The position numbers were made by a program, and so were the translations under genes. From positions 79,445,501 to 79,509,500 of the forward strand of contig NC_092339.1 in the NCBI RefSeq assembly GCF_046630445.1: a stretch of DNA of 64,000 nucleotides, given 5' to 3'. The notes under the pieces are model-generated. The model did no database searches. It had not been told where the DNA came from and worked only from the letters and a program-made list of their open reading frames with translations. Within the stretch, counting starts at the first letter, position 1, and every line of letters starts with the position of its first letter. This stretch comes from Rutidosis leptorrhynchoides. Taxonomy: Eukaryota; Streptophyta; Magnoliopsida; Asterales; Asteraceae. Of this stretch, positions 12,007 through 23,465 are shown in pieces.

Positions 12007-14230
12007 GTTATATCAAAGGTGGTTGATGTATACGATACTGTCATCAATGACGTTGATGATATTGGTATCAAATATGTTTCCGGTGTAAAAGTTGAAGTGG
12101 TAAGTGAAGACATAAAGGTTGAATCTTGTGTTAAGTAGTTGAACCTTGTTGGTGGGACCCATAAGGCAGTGAGTGAGCCAAATGAAAATTGTGTTGTTGA
12201 CTCTATTGGAAGGAGATATGCTCTTCATAGGTACTTCAAAATGTTCCATGAGAACTATGTTGAGTATGTACAAAAGGTTTTCTTTGAGCTCAAATACCAA
12301 GGGCCTCAACTAAAAAAATCATTGATGACCAGCCTGCTCATTTACGTGAAGCACAACAGAAGCTAGCAAAAATGGTAGAGAACTGGAAGAATAATGGTGG
12401 TAATGATGTAGACTTGAGGATAAGTCTTTTCGAAGAAGGGGAGGATGATGCATGTATGAGTATGAATAATGTCCCAAATCGAGCAACATACCTAATTCGA
12501 TTATCTGATTATGTGGATGTTGTTGGGCCTCATGGGTCACAAAATTGAAAGGATCGAATAGGGTGTTACATCCGTTACTTAGAGAGAAAAAAGAATATTC
12601 CATTAGATTTCAATTAAAATTAAAACTATTTAGTTTCCTTATTGATATTATCTTGTTTCTATTATTAAAACTTTCCAACATATTGTTTTATTCAGTTTCT
12701 GTTATTTACTAATAAAAGAATAGAGGTTGTCACATGTTAACTTGAACCGAGAAGGTTCTCCAGGTTAAACCTTGGAGGTTTAACGATGATCTTATCTTTT
12801 ATGTTTAAGTCTTCGATCCTTAATCCGCATTATGTGCTATCAGAGCTTTGGAATAGTGGCCAACTATCGTGGACGAGTTATCGCAGAAACACCAAACGAG
12901 GTAACAAAACTGATCCGCGAGATGCTGTGATCCAACGCCTTCAAAAGAGAATTGTCGAACTTGAGTTCAATCGTAATCATGGTTTTTATAAAGGGAGTGA
13001 TTCGTACCTAACCCACGATCATTGGGAAAACTCAAATTCCTTTGCAACCAGGGATCCTCATCAGGATTATAGAAAATATCTATTACGACATCTGGGAATT
13101 AAAATCGAGATACCTTAGTATAACAGGATGATGCACCCTGAAGATTTTCTACAATTGGTTAAGCACGGTTGAGTGCATCATTGATATCAAAGATATCCCG
13201 AAGAATCTCAAGGTTAAATTGATGGCGATAAAGTTGTGTAAACACGCTTCTTTATGGTGATAACATATTCGGATTTCTAGGGCGTATGCCCGAAAATCTA
13301 TAGTGAAAACATGGGAAAAGATGAAACGGTTTCCTTGACGGAAATTCTTGCCCAAAAAATACAAGGAAAAAGCTTTCCTGGAGCACCACAACCTCCAACA
13401 GCACTCTTTTATTGTCGAGGATTGTATTCCAGAGTTCGAATTAAATTCCCTAAACAGTTATGAAGGTAGTGCTTCAAAGAAAATATTTAAACTGGAATAA
13501 GTTCCCGAACCTATTGTGGATGAAAATACTGAACCATCTATGATATGGATGGTGAGGAGGAAGAGTTACAAGTGGACGATGTTAACCTCACTCTCGCACT
13601 TTTGACACTCGACACAAACCGGAGGATGGGTTCACCTTTTGTAGACTTAAGTCTATAGATCTATAGCAACTGCTTAAGTTAGTGGAGCTTTTGACAACTT
13701 CGAAAAAACGTATGGCAGTGTACTCTGATACAAGTTCTAAACAGTTATCAGAATTGTCTGTATAAAAACCTAAGCTTATTAATTCGAGCAAATCAAGTGA
13801 AACCTTTAATAAATATACGATGTCCAACATTAGTTACAAACCTTCTGATGATAATTTCACGAGTCCTTTACCGAATCTTGATTTGAATGACTCGAGGATG
13901 AGTCTTTTTTAAGACTGAGAGGATGATGCACATTATCCTTATGATCTAGGTGGGCAACAAAGAATGCGGACATAATTGGGTCAAGAACCGGGTCGTGAGC
14001 AACTGTTGAATTATTGTGAAGACTATGTTGCACTTTGGGATCCATGTTGAGTTTCATCTAGCTTAGAGTTCATGGGAAGGCAGAAACTTTGAGTTAGAAA
14101 GGGATTCTAATTTCATTTTTTTTTATTGTGTTTCCTATTTTAGTGGAATAGGGATTTATCCAATGTTTAGTATTTAAACTATCATTATTTTTCATTCTTA
14201 GTTAGTTTTTTGTTTGATTAATAAAATAAA
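12007..14230 (+). mobile_element. Highly degraded Ty3/gypsy remnant
   Basis: A PBS-like word TGCTATCAGAGC stands at 12835-12846 (the usual form is TGGTATCAGAGC). Downstream on the plus strand is a gag-like stretch (VIQRLQKRIVELEFNRNHG near 12930, then GIKIEIP near 13100), resembling chromoviral gag N-termini. Near 13890, and again near 12410, are copies of a C-terminal polyprotein phrase (D-S/L-R-x-SLFEEGEDDA). Pol is missing between them. A sequence starting TGTTACATCCG near 12562 may be the LTR start. The element is old, with many breaks, and the boundaries are approximate. Confidence 0.55.
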
Positions 14231-14329
14231 GAAAAGTTACCGCATATTGTGTTTCTGGTTATAGTCACGAACTACAGATCCATCATGCAACTTTTGTTTT
14301 GGCCATTCCAATCCTTGCATTAATAATCC

Positions 14330-17300
14330 TCTAACATATGAGGAAATCATGTTTATGAAATAATGGATACAAAGGAGAAGATTTGGCAGTTTGAACAACA
14401 ATGGCATTAACAGTTGAAATAATGAAGTCTTTAAACCAAGTGGGAGGTTGTAATTTTGACCTAGTATATTTTAAAAGTGTAGGCTTAGAAGTGGGAGTAC
14501 TAGAATTAGGTAAAGGGACAGTAGGAACAACTATAGGATTTGAATAGAACTTCCAGAATTATTGGAAGTTTCACTAGAAACAAAAGGTAAAAGGATTTGG
14601 TCATCATCAAAAAAATAATCTCGTGACAAGATTATCACCCTTTGTGGAATTAGTGATCTTAAAAGGAATGATGTATTCTTTGAAAATCACATATCTACTG
14701 TATAAGACTTCTCTGGTATGAATTTTATAGAGTTTGTATTCTTTTTGGGTAGATGGATACTCTAAAAATACACATTGAGTGGATTTTGGAGCAAATTAGT
14801 TATATTGGAGGTTTTGTAATGACAACATAGCATAGACAATCTATGACCCTTAAGTGATCACAAGTAGGGGGTTTCCTATGTAAATCTTCAAAAGGGGTTT
14901 TCCAGGATTAGTTTGACATTGGCATTATGTTTATGATTTACGTGGAAGTTTAGATACAGTCACCTAAAAAAGAATCAGAAAAGTTGGCATGTAGTTTAAG
15001 AGCTCTAGAAATTTCAAGTAAATGTATGTATTTTCTTTCTATAATGCCATTTGGTGTGTAGGTTACAGACCATTGATGAATTATGTCATTGGTTTGCATA
15101 AAAGATTGACATTTTTTGTTAACAATTTCAATGCCATTGTAAGATCTTATGTATTTTGATTTGGTGTTGAAGTGAGTGAACATATAAGCAACAAAGAGGT
15201 TAAAGTCACATGGACCTGAGATTTAGAATGTAATCTATAGGTCCAAGTAGTTCTCGTAAAGTCATCAAAAATAGTGAAGAAGTAAGAAGCACCATTTAAT
15301 GCTGGTTTTCTATATGGTCCTCAGAGATTAACATGAATCAGTTCAAATGGTTTGTAAGTATTAATAGTTCTTATAGGGAAAGGTAATATGCGAGCTTTGG
15401 CAAGCATACAAGTATCACAGAAAAATTTAGAGAAATCATAATGTTTACAAACACTAATATGCCGCAGTTTAGAAATAGAAGTATGCCCTAACCTATCACG
15501 AAACAAATCCTAATTAAAGCTTTTAACTATCAAAACAAATTTATTATCAAAAGAGGAAACAATTGGTAAATCAGAAGAGTCAACATTTTTTGAAGAATCA
15601 ACTTTGCAGACATACACCCATACTCCTTTTCCAACAGCCACACATAGAATATGAAAGATAGTCATAATAGATTTACTCACTAGTCATCAGCCACTAAAAA
15701 CAAGCACATGACTATACTACTCACTAATTAGCTAATGATCATGTGACCCCATACGGAGTCCCACATGGGAATAAGGCTTTCAATGGCCCATCGGTCCCCC
15801 ACTCCATTCAATCTTTCGTTTTGAGTGACATCCCAGACTTCGCCTACTTTTCTTGGTCCGTGGGTTCCTTATTTTTTTTTGTTAAAAGGTCCTAGAAAAA
15901 AAATGATTTGGGTGCAATTAACCTTATATTCTTGATAATTTACTAATATGAAGAAGATTTAAGTTGAATACATGGACATAGAAGACATCTAAAAGAATAA
16001 TATTGGGATTGACCTGTATATGTCTAACTATGGTCACAAATTCAAATGTGCCATTATGAAGAGCAATTTGAATGGATTGTTTTAAATTTTGATAGATTTG
16101 AAGAGATGTATGTGAAGGGACATGATCAGGAGCTCATGTGTCTATTATATAGTTATATTTCAATTCTCGATAATTCGTATTCTCAAATCATGATAAAGCA
16201 TGAACATATGTACAAAACTTTATACATGCAGAGTTCATCTCTAGTATCCCTTTGCCATGAAACAATTTTAACATCTCCTAACAAACTGCAACAACCAATC
16301 TTTAATCCAAGTTATTCTAGTGCTCTTAATTGAGTTCATTAGTGCTCTTCACTGAGTTCATTTTCACATTCCAGATCAATGGTGTATCTTTATTCCCACA
16401 TATATCAATATGTACAACTACTCTTGCCACTTTCTTTTTTTATTCTTCTTACTTTTGTAAGCATTGCTCCTCCAAATGTCCATCTTCTTTATACTAAGTA
16501 CAATACATCTTTTCATACTTGTTATTTGTTCTATCTCCTTTATTCTAACCTCCTCTATTATTATTCATGTTAGCAAAGAAGGTAGTGGGTTCAACAATGT
16601 GATTTGTAACTTGTTTTGTTTTTCAACTTGCTGAACAATATATTATGCCTTATTTACTATTAGTAATGGATCTATGGATAGAATTTGACTTTTAACAGAC
16701 TCACAACTATCATTCGGCTTCATCAATAATTTCATTAGCTTAGAACGATTCTCAATTTCAAGGAAATTCTCTGCGATACCACAACTGCAGTCTCTCGTTT
16801 TGCCACAAGAACATGTAGATATCCCATTCAAGTTATAGAACTCATCCTAGTATCTCTTCATTTTATTGAAGTACGAAGGTGTTGTGAGATTACTTGAGAA
16901 ACATTGCTTAATTCCCTCTCTAATTGATACATGATCGGTCCATTACTCTGGCCATAACGTTTTGCAATTTCTTTTCAAAGATCAAATGCTATCTGTGTAT
17001 ACAAGAAAGCTTCGGATATTTATTCAACCGTTGAATTCAAGATCCAACATGTAACCATACAGTCACATCTTGTCCACCTTTAATATGTATTATCTGTAAC
17101 AACATGTTTTGGATTAGATCCATCTAAAACTTAATTTTAACTTCGTAACGAAATCCATTTTAACAAAGGAAATTTCTTCCATTAAAAAGAGTGTTAGTCA
17201 ACATCATTCCAAGATTATTTGAATTTGAAATGTATAAAGGACCATGAATTGAATTCATCGCATTCGATTATGTTGAAGTGTTGCTTGTTTCCGGCGTAGT

Positions 17301-17400
17301 GTTCGTCATAATCAAGAATTAGGTTACCAAATTCTAACAACGATTGCATAATTAAACAAATTGAACACGAAGCTATTTAACAAAATCAAACAAAGAATGA
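14330..17400 (-). pseudogene. copia gag-protease-integrase remnant
   Basis: The gag part shows the plant copia phrase NGISTCSCGKTRDCSCGIAE (about 16830-16770), followed by a run related to KSQILSIDPL. A zinc-knuckle-like stretch lies near 16490. A protease-like neighbourhood follows near 16150. The pre-integrase domain has RLGHTSISKLRHI and FFCDTCMLAKAR (15500-15390). The integrase core has KYIRSYNGIEIVNK near 15150 and SVTYTPNGIIERK near 15060. Fragments further on resemble the region between integrase and RT. The reading is heavily broken. Confidence 0.78.
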
Positions 17401-17493
17401 AACAGAAGTTTGAGTAATCAATTAATTGACTATTCAATCGAATACGAAGTAATTTGAATTTAGGTCAAATTAAAAACACATGTAGAACCTCAA

Positions 17494-17505
17494 GCTTTGA
17501 TACCA
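17494..17505 (-). other. copia primer-binding site
   Basis: On the minus strand this reads TGGTATCAAAGC, the common initiator-Met-type PBS of plant copia elements. It is separated by two bases from the LTR end. Confidence 0.7.
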
Positions 17506-17507
17506 TA

Positions 17508-17679
17508 TGATTATGCTGATGTATTAACATTGAACGAGAACGAAATTGTACCAATTACAGATTCATCTAAAAGTACAATGCTCAAATAATATGAAGCAAC
17601 TATATACAGTCAGCGTTGCTAACTACCACTATTAACGAATTAATTACAGTGATAACAAACTCCTAACCAACTTTTAACA
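17508..17679 (-). repeat. 5' LTR of copia element (172 bp)
   Basis: On the minus strand it starts TGTTAAAAGTTGG and ends GCATAATCA. The short length and TG...CA ends suit plant copia elements. The partner LTR was not found. Confidence 0.68.
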
Positions 17680-17925
17680 TATTTACATTTTGCTCCCTTC
17701 TACTTTATAACTTTACATTTTGAGATGAAATACATTATATTCTATAAATAAGTAGTCTAGAGGACTAGCATTCACAAAAGACTAAGAACATCACACAAAA
17801 TACTACATATCTAACTTTGTGTGTGGGAGATCACAATCACATACTTTGTTTCCACTGAATGTAGAACATTTCAAAATTTGATTAAAGGGAACATGAAATT
17901 TCTATCAACGTCATAAATTGCATAT

Positions 17926-18125
17926 TCAGAGATTGAACTGAGTATCTTTACAATCGTCCATGTCATCAACTACTTTCTTGTTAGTAAGCCTTTTTCGCAG
18001 AATATTCTCTGGAGTAATTCTGGCGTCTACCTCGACGGAATCCGGTAAGAGATCAAACGAAACATCCATATCATCATCGACGGGGGATATGGATAACACG
18101 CCAGTTCCCTGTTCTACAACCTTAA
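17926..18125 (-). CDS. Possible orphan last exon, unrecognised host gene
   Basis: A good 3' splice site on the minus strand (TTTACTTTTTCAG) at 18126 is followed by 200 bp that stay open from phase 2 to a TGA at 17926-17928. The encoded 65-residue tail is acidic and not transposon-like: it starts KVVEQGTGVLSISP and contains DDDMDVSFDLLPDSVEVDA, then RITPENILRKRL and a DDMDDCKD tail. I do not recognise the family. No convincing upstream exon was seen between 18130 and the outer retroelement at 19168, which sits where the rest of the gene might have been. It could be a gene fragment, or a gene whose other exons were displaced 26 kb away by the insertion. Chance openness is also possible. Confidence 0.3.
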
Positions 18126-19162
18126 CTGAAAAAGTAAATTGACGATGACATTTACTGTTGTTAAAGTTGTTAAAATGAATTTTTTATTATAGAGATACTA
18201 GTGGTGAAATTAGGGTTAAAATTGAAGTCGAATTGACAAAAGCGAGATAAAAATCTAATTATTGAATGAAAACATGTAGTCATTAAAGTAGTTTATTAAT
18301 ACGTTAATTATTTATTGGATATTAAAATCGTTGTTTGTGGATTTGGTTTTAGCTAATGTATCATTGTCGTTAATGGCGGTTGGAAATAATGAAATTGGCC
18401 GTTTTCACCTTTAAGTTTTGAATTATGCTATACATAACATTTACATTTTGTTAGTTTGTAATGTACATATCAATTTTTTTAAAAACTTATTTCTGACAGT
18501 AGTCGCTTTAACTTTTACTTTTTTTTTTTTTTTTTTAGTTAGTTGCTCATTTTAAAATCTCATCATAAACCCGCACAATCTATTGTATAAATGTTTAAAA
18601 AATCAAAAGAAATATATACTTGAACTATAAGTATTATATTAATTTTCATAATTTTTACGGCGATCATGGTTAACGTGCATAAAAGTATAAAAATATTACA
18701 TAGTATACATTTAAATATAAAGCAACTGTCATTTATATATAATGAAGTCGAGGAGGCATTCTTCCGGTTTGCAGGGAGCTTTTTCTCCCAAGACGGGATA
18801 TTCTTTTATTATTTTGACCACTACCAAAAAGGAAAACTACTCTCTATTGCCATCTACAAGAACCTATGGCTAGTATTCGGCTTATCACTTGTTTAAACTC
18901 ACTCTGTAGGTCAGTTTTAAGTATTATATTATCTTCTCACTCCATTTTTATATCTTGCTATTTTTTCAGTACCATTTCAGCCACTAAACTAGTAAGTGAA
19001 AATTTAAATTATTTTTAAAAAGAGCTCCATATAGTTTAAGAACGTCATCCTCATTTATGCTATCTCACGACAATGTGGAGGGCGAATACACGAGGGCGCC
19101 TCAGGGTAGGGTCACAACCATCAACGCCCTCAAGGGTGTAGGTGAAGGCGGGTGAGGACAGG
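18126..19162. other. Non-coding AT-rich stretch
   Basis: I see no gene. There is a T-run near 18520-18536 and a CCTAA-type leader-like word near 18206-18212. A short plus-strand frame lies at 18666-18896 with no family signature. The last 90 bp, before the ATCCG target site, are unusually G-rich. Confidence 0.4.
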
Positions 19163-19167
19163 ATCCG
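19163..19167. repeat. Target-site duplication ATCCG (left copy)
   Basis: These five bases directly precede the LTR end at 19168 and recur directly after the other LTR end at 45198-45202, proving that the 26-kb structure between them is a single insertion carrying later nested insertions. Confidence 0.9.
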
Positions 19168-19468
19168 TGTGATGATCCGTCCAAATCCCTTTAGACGAAT
19201 ACATCATTCATCAATTTCACAGTGAGGTACTGACCTCTACATGATATGTTTTGTAAACATTGCATTCTTTTGAAAAGACACACCATAAATGAATTTATAA
19301 TTTCAAGGTTTTTGACGTTTGATGATTTCTACGTATAGACAATCACTGTATATAATAGTTTACAATACTACATCCGTTGATAATGCAGCCAAAATAAGAT
19401 ACATGGTGATTATTTTGTGAATGCAACATTTTCTCGAATAAAGCATGTATGACTCCATGCACATAGCA
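19168..19468 (-). repeat. Outer element 3' LTR, distal piece
   Basis: It starts TGTGATGATCC (as read on the plus strand) and aligns with 35333-35637. It stops at the junction with the inner gag remnant at 19469. The homologous LTR has about 370 more bases (around 35640-36010) before the sequence that resumes at 28818, so host-LTR DNA was lost at this insertion. Confidence 0.88.
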
Positions 19469-19667
19469 TGTATGGTTTTCCATCGTACATCGGGGGTTTA
19501 GTCCTCATGAAGCCCTTAAGACAACGCTCCATTTCACTACTACCCCGAAATTCGGAATACCTCCTATCCATTCTTTCATCCAACGCACTCATTTGCTCCG
19601 CAACGGCGGCCGCAACTCTAGTATTAAACTCTTCGTCATTCGTCTCGATCTCGTTTCGCGTCGCCAT
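19469..19667 (-). pseudogene. gag 5' remnant of the truncated array unit
   Basis: It is nearly identical to 25615-25807 (start MATRNEIETNDEEFNTRV, then MERCLKGFMRTKPPMYDGKP). It is cut at 19469, where the frame runs straight into the outer LTR and gives a chimeric open frame reaching down to 19410. The fusion is a by-product of the junction. Confidence 0.82.
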
Positions 19668-20093
19668 TCTAAAGAATGCAAAATGATTAGTCCACGAACG
19701 TATAACACCATACGCACAACACCGCCCCATCTTGCTCAACATCCGTCGTACATCACTTGTTTGACACGATTTGCACCCGTAATAAGGTTTGCAAGTCCTT
19801 ATTACTCACACACGCCGTATCGACTCGTTAGTACAACGACCGCTTCGCTCGATGATATAAACCAACACAACGCAAATTCTAAGCGATATAAGCACCCGCA
19901 AGAATTATTATCACAACACAATAATATATTAATAATATCCGCATTACTAATATAAACGTTAGTCCACCTACAAACAAGGCACTAACTATAACCTATTCCG
20001 ACCCGTACTCCTACAAGTCCCGCAACAAATTAAGCACACACAAAAGTCTAAGTCTAGGCACCTACCTCAAGTCACCTAAATCCCTTAGACCAT

Positions 20094-20105
20094 GCTCTGA
20101 TACCA
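20094..20105 (-). other. Primer-binding site (array unit 1)
   Basis: On the minus strand this reads TGGTATCAGAGC, complementary to the 3' end of initiator tRNA-Met, two bases beyond the LTR end. Confidence 0.82.
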
Positions 20106-20880
20106 CTTGAAACAACCCAACCCGTATTAAAACCGGCCCATAAAAATTTTTCCTTTTAATACGCGTTAAATAATACTTTAGGTCCCGTTACACATATTCC
20201 AAAACGTATTTGTTATCAAAGTAAGTTCATCGAACTTAAAACATACATTAATGATTTAAACTCCTTAATACAATGGTTCATTAATTAAATCGTAAACCGG
20301 TTATAATCATTATGACCCGACTAGTTACGTTTACACAAAACCGAGCATGGTGATTTGGGACTATGCTACCCAAATCCTAATCGAGTCCAAAAGCAAGATC
20401 TTCTAAAGCAACCTAGCCGAGATCTCTAATTCCCAAGCTTACCCGAGCCGCCAAGCATGCGAACCTATAAAAATATCAACAACGAGAGGGTAAGCTAACG
20501 CTTAGTGAGTGAGAATATACTACATACATATATATGCATAAAATGGACATGCCACAAAATAGCAAATACCGCATACCGGAGCATCCAAACATAAAGGCAA
20601 GCTAGTCTAAGCATACCGTAAGATCACTAAGCAATGAGCTAAAGATACATCAACAAAATATAAGTTTGCCAACAACGATGTGAACAATGCCAATAAGCTA
20701 CACCCGGAGGGTTAGCTACAACACGACAATACAACATTATATGTATACAATATATATGTATATATATGTATATATCTCTCGAATAACATAATTCGCTTAC
20801 GCTTACAACACAATAACCATGGTTAACCAATCGTACAAGGGAACGATACTCGTAAGAGACCGTCGGAGTTCGTAACATCC

Positions 20881-21180
20881 ATTAGCGTTACTTAAACACC
20901 GCGTAATCACTAATCCCCCGGGTGATGTCTTAAACACCGCGACTAATTCACCCCCATGACAATGTGGCGTCTTAAACACCGCGACGAATCCACACGTCAA
21001 TCAAAATAATGAGTGGTGTCTTGAACACCGCGACAATTCCACTCCCATGACAATGTGGTGTCTTAACCACCGCGACAATACCACATGCCAATCAAACAAT
21101 GAGTAGTGTCTTAAACACCGCGACACTACTACTCGTTACTTAGAATGTGGTGTCTTGAACACCGCGACAATACCACATTC
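20881..21180 (-). repeat. Seven-unit covarying hairpin array in LTR 1
   Basis: Seven units share the core CTTAAACACCGCG (or close variants), each flanked by arms that are complementary within the unit but differ between units. As read on the plus strand, examples are ATTAG..CTAAT with GTTAC..GTAAT at 20881-20914, GGGTGA..TCACCC at 20920-20953, GTGG..CCAC with CGTC..GACG at 20964-20993, GAGTGG..CCACTC at 21011-21044, ATGTGG..CCACAT at 21053-21086, GAGTAGTG..CACTACTACTC at 21101-21134 and GAATGTGGT..ACCACATTC at 21143-21180. Constant loop plus compensating arms points to selection for, or a copying mechanism based on, secondary structure. Confidence 0.85.
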
Positions 21181-22439
21181 ATACTACACAAATACATACA
21201 TTATATACGTACACGCATAATTATTCCACTCACAATATTAACCCTTCGCCATTGGGGTTATATAATCCACATCACACGCCCATGTGATAGAGTACACGCA
21301 AGGTGTGCACCTCGTCAAAGATGGTCAACCAAAACGCACAACCGTGCCAATCGGACCTACACACAAGTCCATCAATCCACCTATATGTGAAGTGAGCTCT
21401 ATAACCGAGAACCACTTCACCCGACCCGCACCCATCCTACACATACATATGCATATAGGATATTAACACTCACCTTGTCGCCTTGAAGAAATGCTTCCAA
21501 GTAATCCGCAACTCTTCAATGGAAAGTACCTAATCCATTATCACAAATTCAACAACACACTTAGATTGGATTTACAAACCAACCCAATTTGACACTTAGT
21601 GCAAATTCGACCCAAATGCACTTCCAAGGACAAACCGCGTCCAAACTAACCAATAATGACTAACACAAGTGATAATGGTCCTAATATGCCAATTAAACCC
21701 GAATACAAGTGTTAAACACTTATCGTTCTCAAAATCGCCCACAAACCCTAATTTTGACCCATAAGGTCAAAATCTCACCATTTACAAGTTTTGACACCAA
21801 AACATGTTTAACTCGGTTTTATACTTCAACTTAATCCATTTTAAGTTTATAAACCTTAATAAATCAACAATCGGGTCATAATCCTCAACAAACCCTAATT
21901 TTGACTCTAGTCAAAATTAGTCAACCATGAAAACCCTAAAAGTCTTCAAAACACCAATAATCACTAATGCTAATGATTATACACCATTCTCAAGTCTTAA
22001 ACATGGTTAAATCATTAACCAACCCAAAACCCGCCTTTAACACTTATATACCCGAATCTTGGTGTTAATCTCCAATTAGCAACTAAATGGGTTTCACCTA
22101 TGAATCATACAATCAAAAGCCCCAAATTTGAATGATGAACACGAAAATGAATTTCGGAGTTAGAGCTTACCACTAGTATCACCGTGTAGCTAAGAACGAG
22201 GAGAACACACTTGTCAACTACGCCAAAGATCAATTCCCGATTCTTCCTTTCCAAAAATCCGTTTGAATCCAATTGGGTGTTTGAGTTTTTGAGAGGAAAA
22301 TGAAATGAAAAGGGAAAAGAAATTAGGAAATGAAAGGAGTGGATGAGATTTAAGATCTCAATCTGGTTCAAACGTGAAAAGACCAAAATGCCCTTATTAT
22401 TCTCTTAAAATTACAAAATCCGGAATCAGTTTGCCAGCA

Positions 22440-22570
22440 TGGTCGCGCCGCGACCCTATTCGTCGCGCCGCGACGATTGCCTCGAACTGGTGGCTTTGTT
22501 TACAAGCTTTCTGATCCTGATTCTAGTGTAATGCCGCGCCGCGACCTTCTGTGTCGCGCCGCGACCCAAG
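22440..22570. repeat. CpG-rich palindromes in LTR 1
   Basis: Four copies of GTCGCGCCGCGAC or a close variant occur in about 130 bp. Each is an inverted repeat of six bases around a central C. The partner LTR (28575-28690) has one copy fewer, an exact 20-bp unit. Confidence 0.88.
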
Positions 22571-23239
22571 GCGTGATCTGACATAACCTTTCGCACTCAA
22601 AGCTTTAATACTAGAAAATGTCCCGAACCCTTCATACGCCTATCGTACATACCCAATTCACCTATAAATCATGTACGGGGAAAAACGGGGTGTTACAACT
22701 CTCCCCCACTTAGACTCGATCACGTCCTCGTGATCCTTGTCATTTAACCAAACGGACCACACTTCACGGTTCTCAAACATAAGTCCAAACCGACTTTCCT
22801 AAGCAATTCTTCCCACTGAATTGCCTTTAACAACTAAATCGTCACCCGCGATTTATCAAATCCACAATCCGAGCACTAAAACCATGCTCATTCCCTAACA
22901 TCGGGAAAACTCAACCAATCTCGTACAGAGATATCAACCCCTTAGCGTACCCTTACCGAGTACAACGCTAAAAGCAACCAAGTCTCAACCTAAGGTCAAC
23001 AATCCGAAACGATGAAGACCGAACCAACGAATCCTGACGGATAACACCAATCACTAAACATCCCTTGTAGTGCGCAATACGATCAATACGCAACTACCGT
23101 AACATCATAATCAAAAGGCTAAAACCGATAGCGCCCAAAACGACTATGAAAACGCCAAATCCAAAGGTGTACAAAATCGACTATCGTCACACCCGTAACA
23201 ACACGTGAGCGAAACACGGCTATCGCATCACTAATCATA

Positions 23240-23410
23240 CCACATGGTCCTCGCGACCCCACCATCGGCGTATAAAAACACCCGATCGATCACACAACAC
23301 GGTCCTTACGACCCCACCATTGGTGTATAAAACAACCAACAGATCAACATCACGGTCCTTACGACCCCACCATCGGTGTATAAAACAACCGACAGATCAC
23401 ACAACACGAA
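23240..23410. repeat. Minisatellite B, about 60-bp unit, three copies
   Basis: The recurring words are TCC(T/C)(C/T)GCGACCCCACCAT-like (or TCCTTACGACCCCACC), followed by GGTGTATAAAAC. Two copies of the same unit, in the corresponding element orientation, occur at 41455-41545 in the other gag-only element. Confidence 0.75.
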
Positions 23411-23465
23411 GGCTGGCCGAAAACACACGCGCCTTAGTGAATCCGAACTACACGCGATTCACTAC

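Larger units (their letters stand above)
14230..17679 (-). mobile_element. Degraded Ty1/copia element, 5' part
   Basis: On the minus strand the order is a short LTR (17679-17508), PBS (17505-17494), gag (about 17400-16380), protease-like region (about 16300-15960), then pre-integrase and integrase remnants to about 14330. The left side stops before reverse transcriptase, at the border with the gypsy remnant, and no 3' LTR was found. About 300 bp near 15655-15955 do not fit the copia reading and may be an insertion of unknown type. The element is heavily broken and old. Confidence 0.78.
20108..22697 (-). repeat. LTR 1 of gag-only array (2590 bp)
   Basis: On the minus strand it begins TGTAACACCCCG at 22697 and ends GGGTTGTTTCA. 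In LTR orientation it carries four CpG-rich palindromes (22440-22570), a leader ending in a strong splice-donor-like word AAG|GTGAGTG (21474/21473), an intron-like stretch holding the seven-hairpin array (20881-21180), and an acceptor-like TTTTTATAG ending at 20465. Short open frames in it, on both strands, are reproduced exactly in LTR 2 but show no protein family. Confidence 0.88.

Noticed and set aside
12139-12366. 75-codon frame as a host gene
   Set aside because: Embedded in degraded retroelement sequence and without a recognised domain.
20881-21180. CRISPR-like regular repeats
   Set aside because: Units share only a short core, arms vary, spacers are not unique inserts, and the array lies in an LTR of a plant retroelement.
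20639-22386. Several open frames in LTR 1, repeated in LTR 2
   Set aside because: They occur on both strands of a very young LTR and are copied only because the LTRs are twins.
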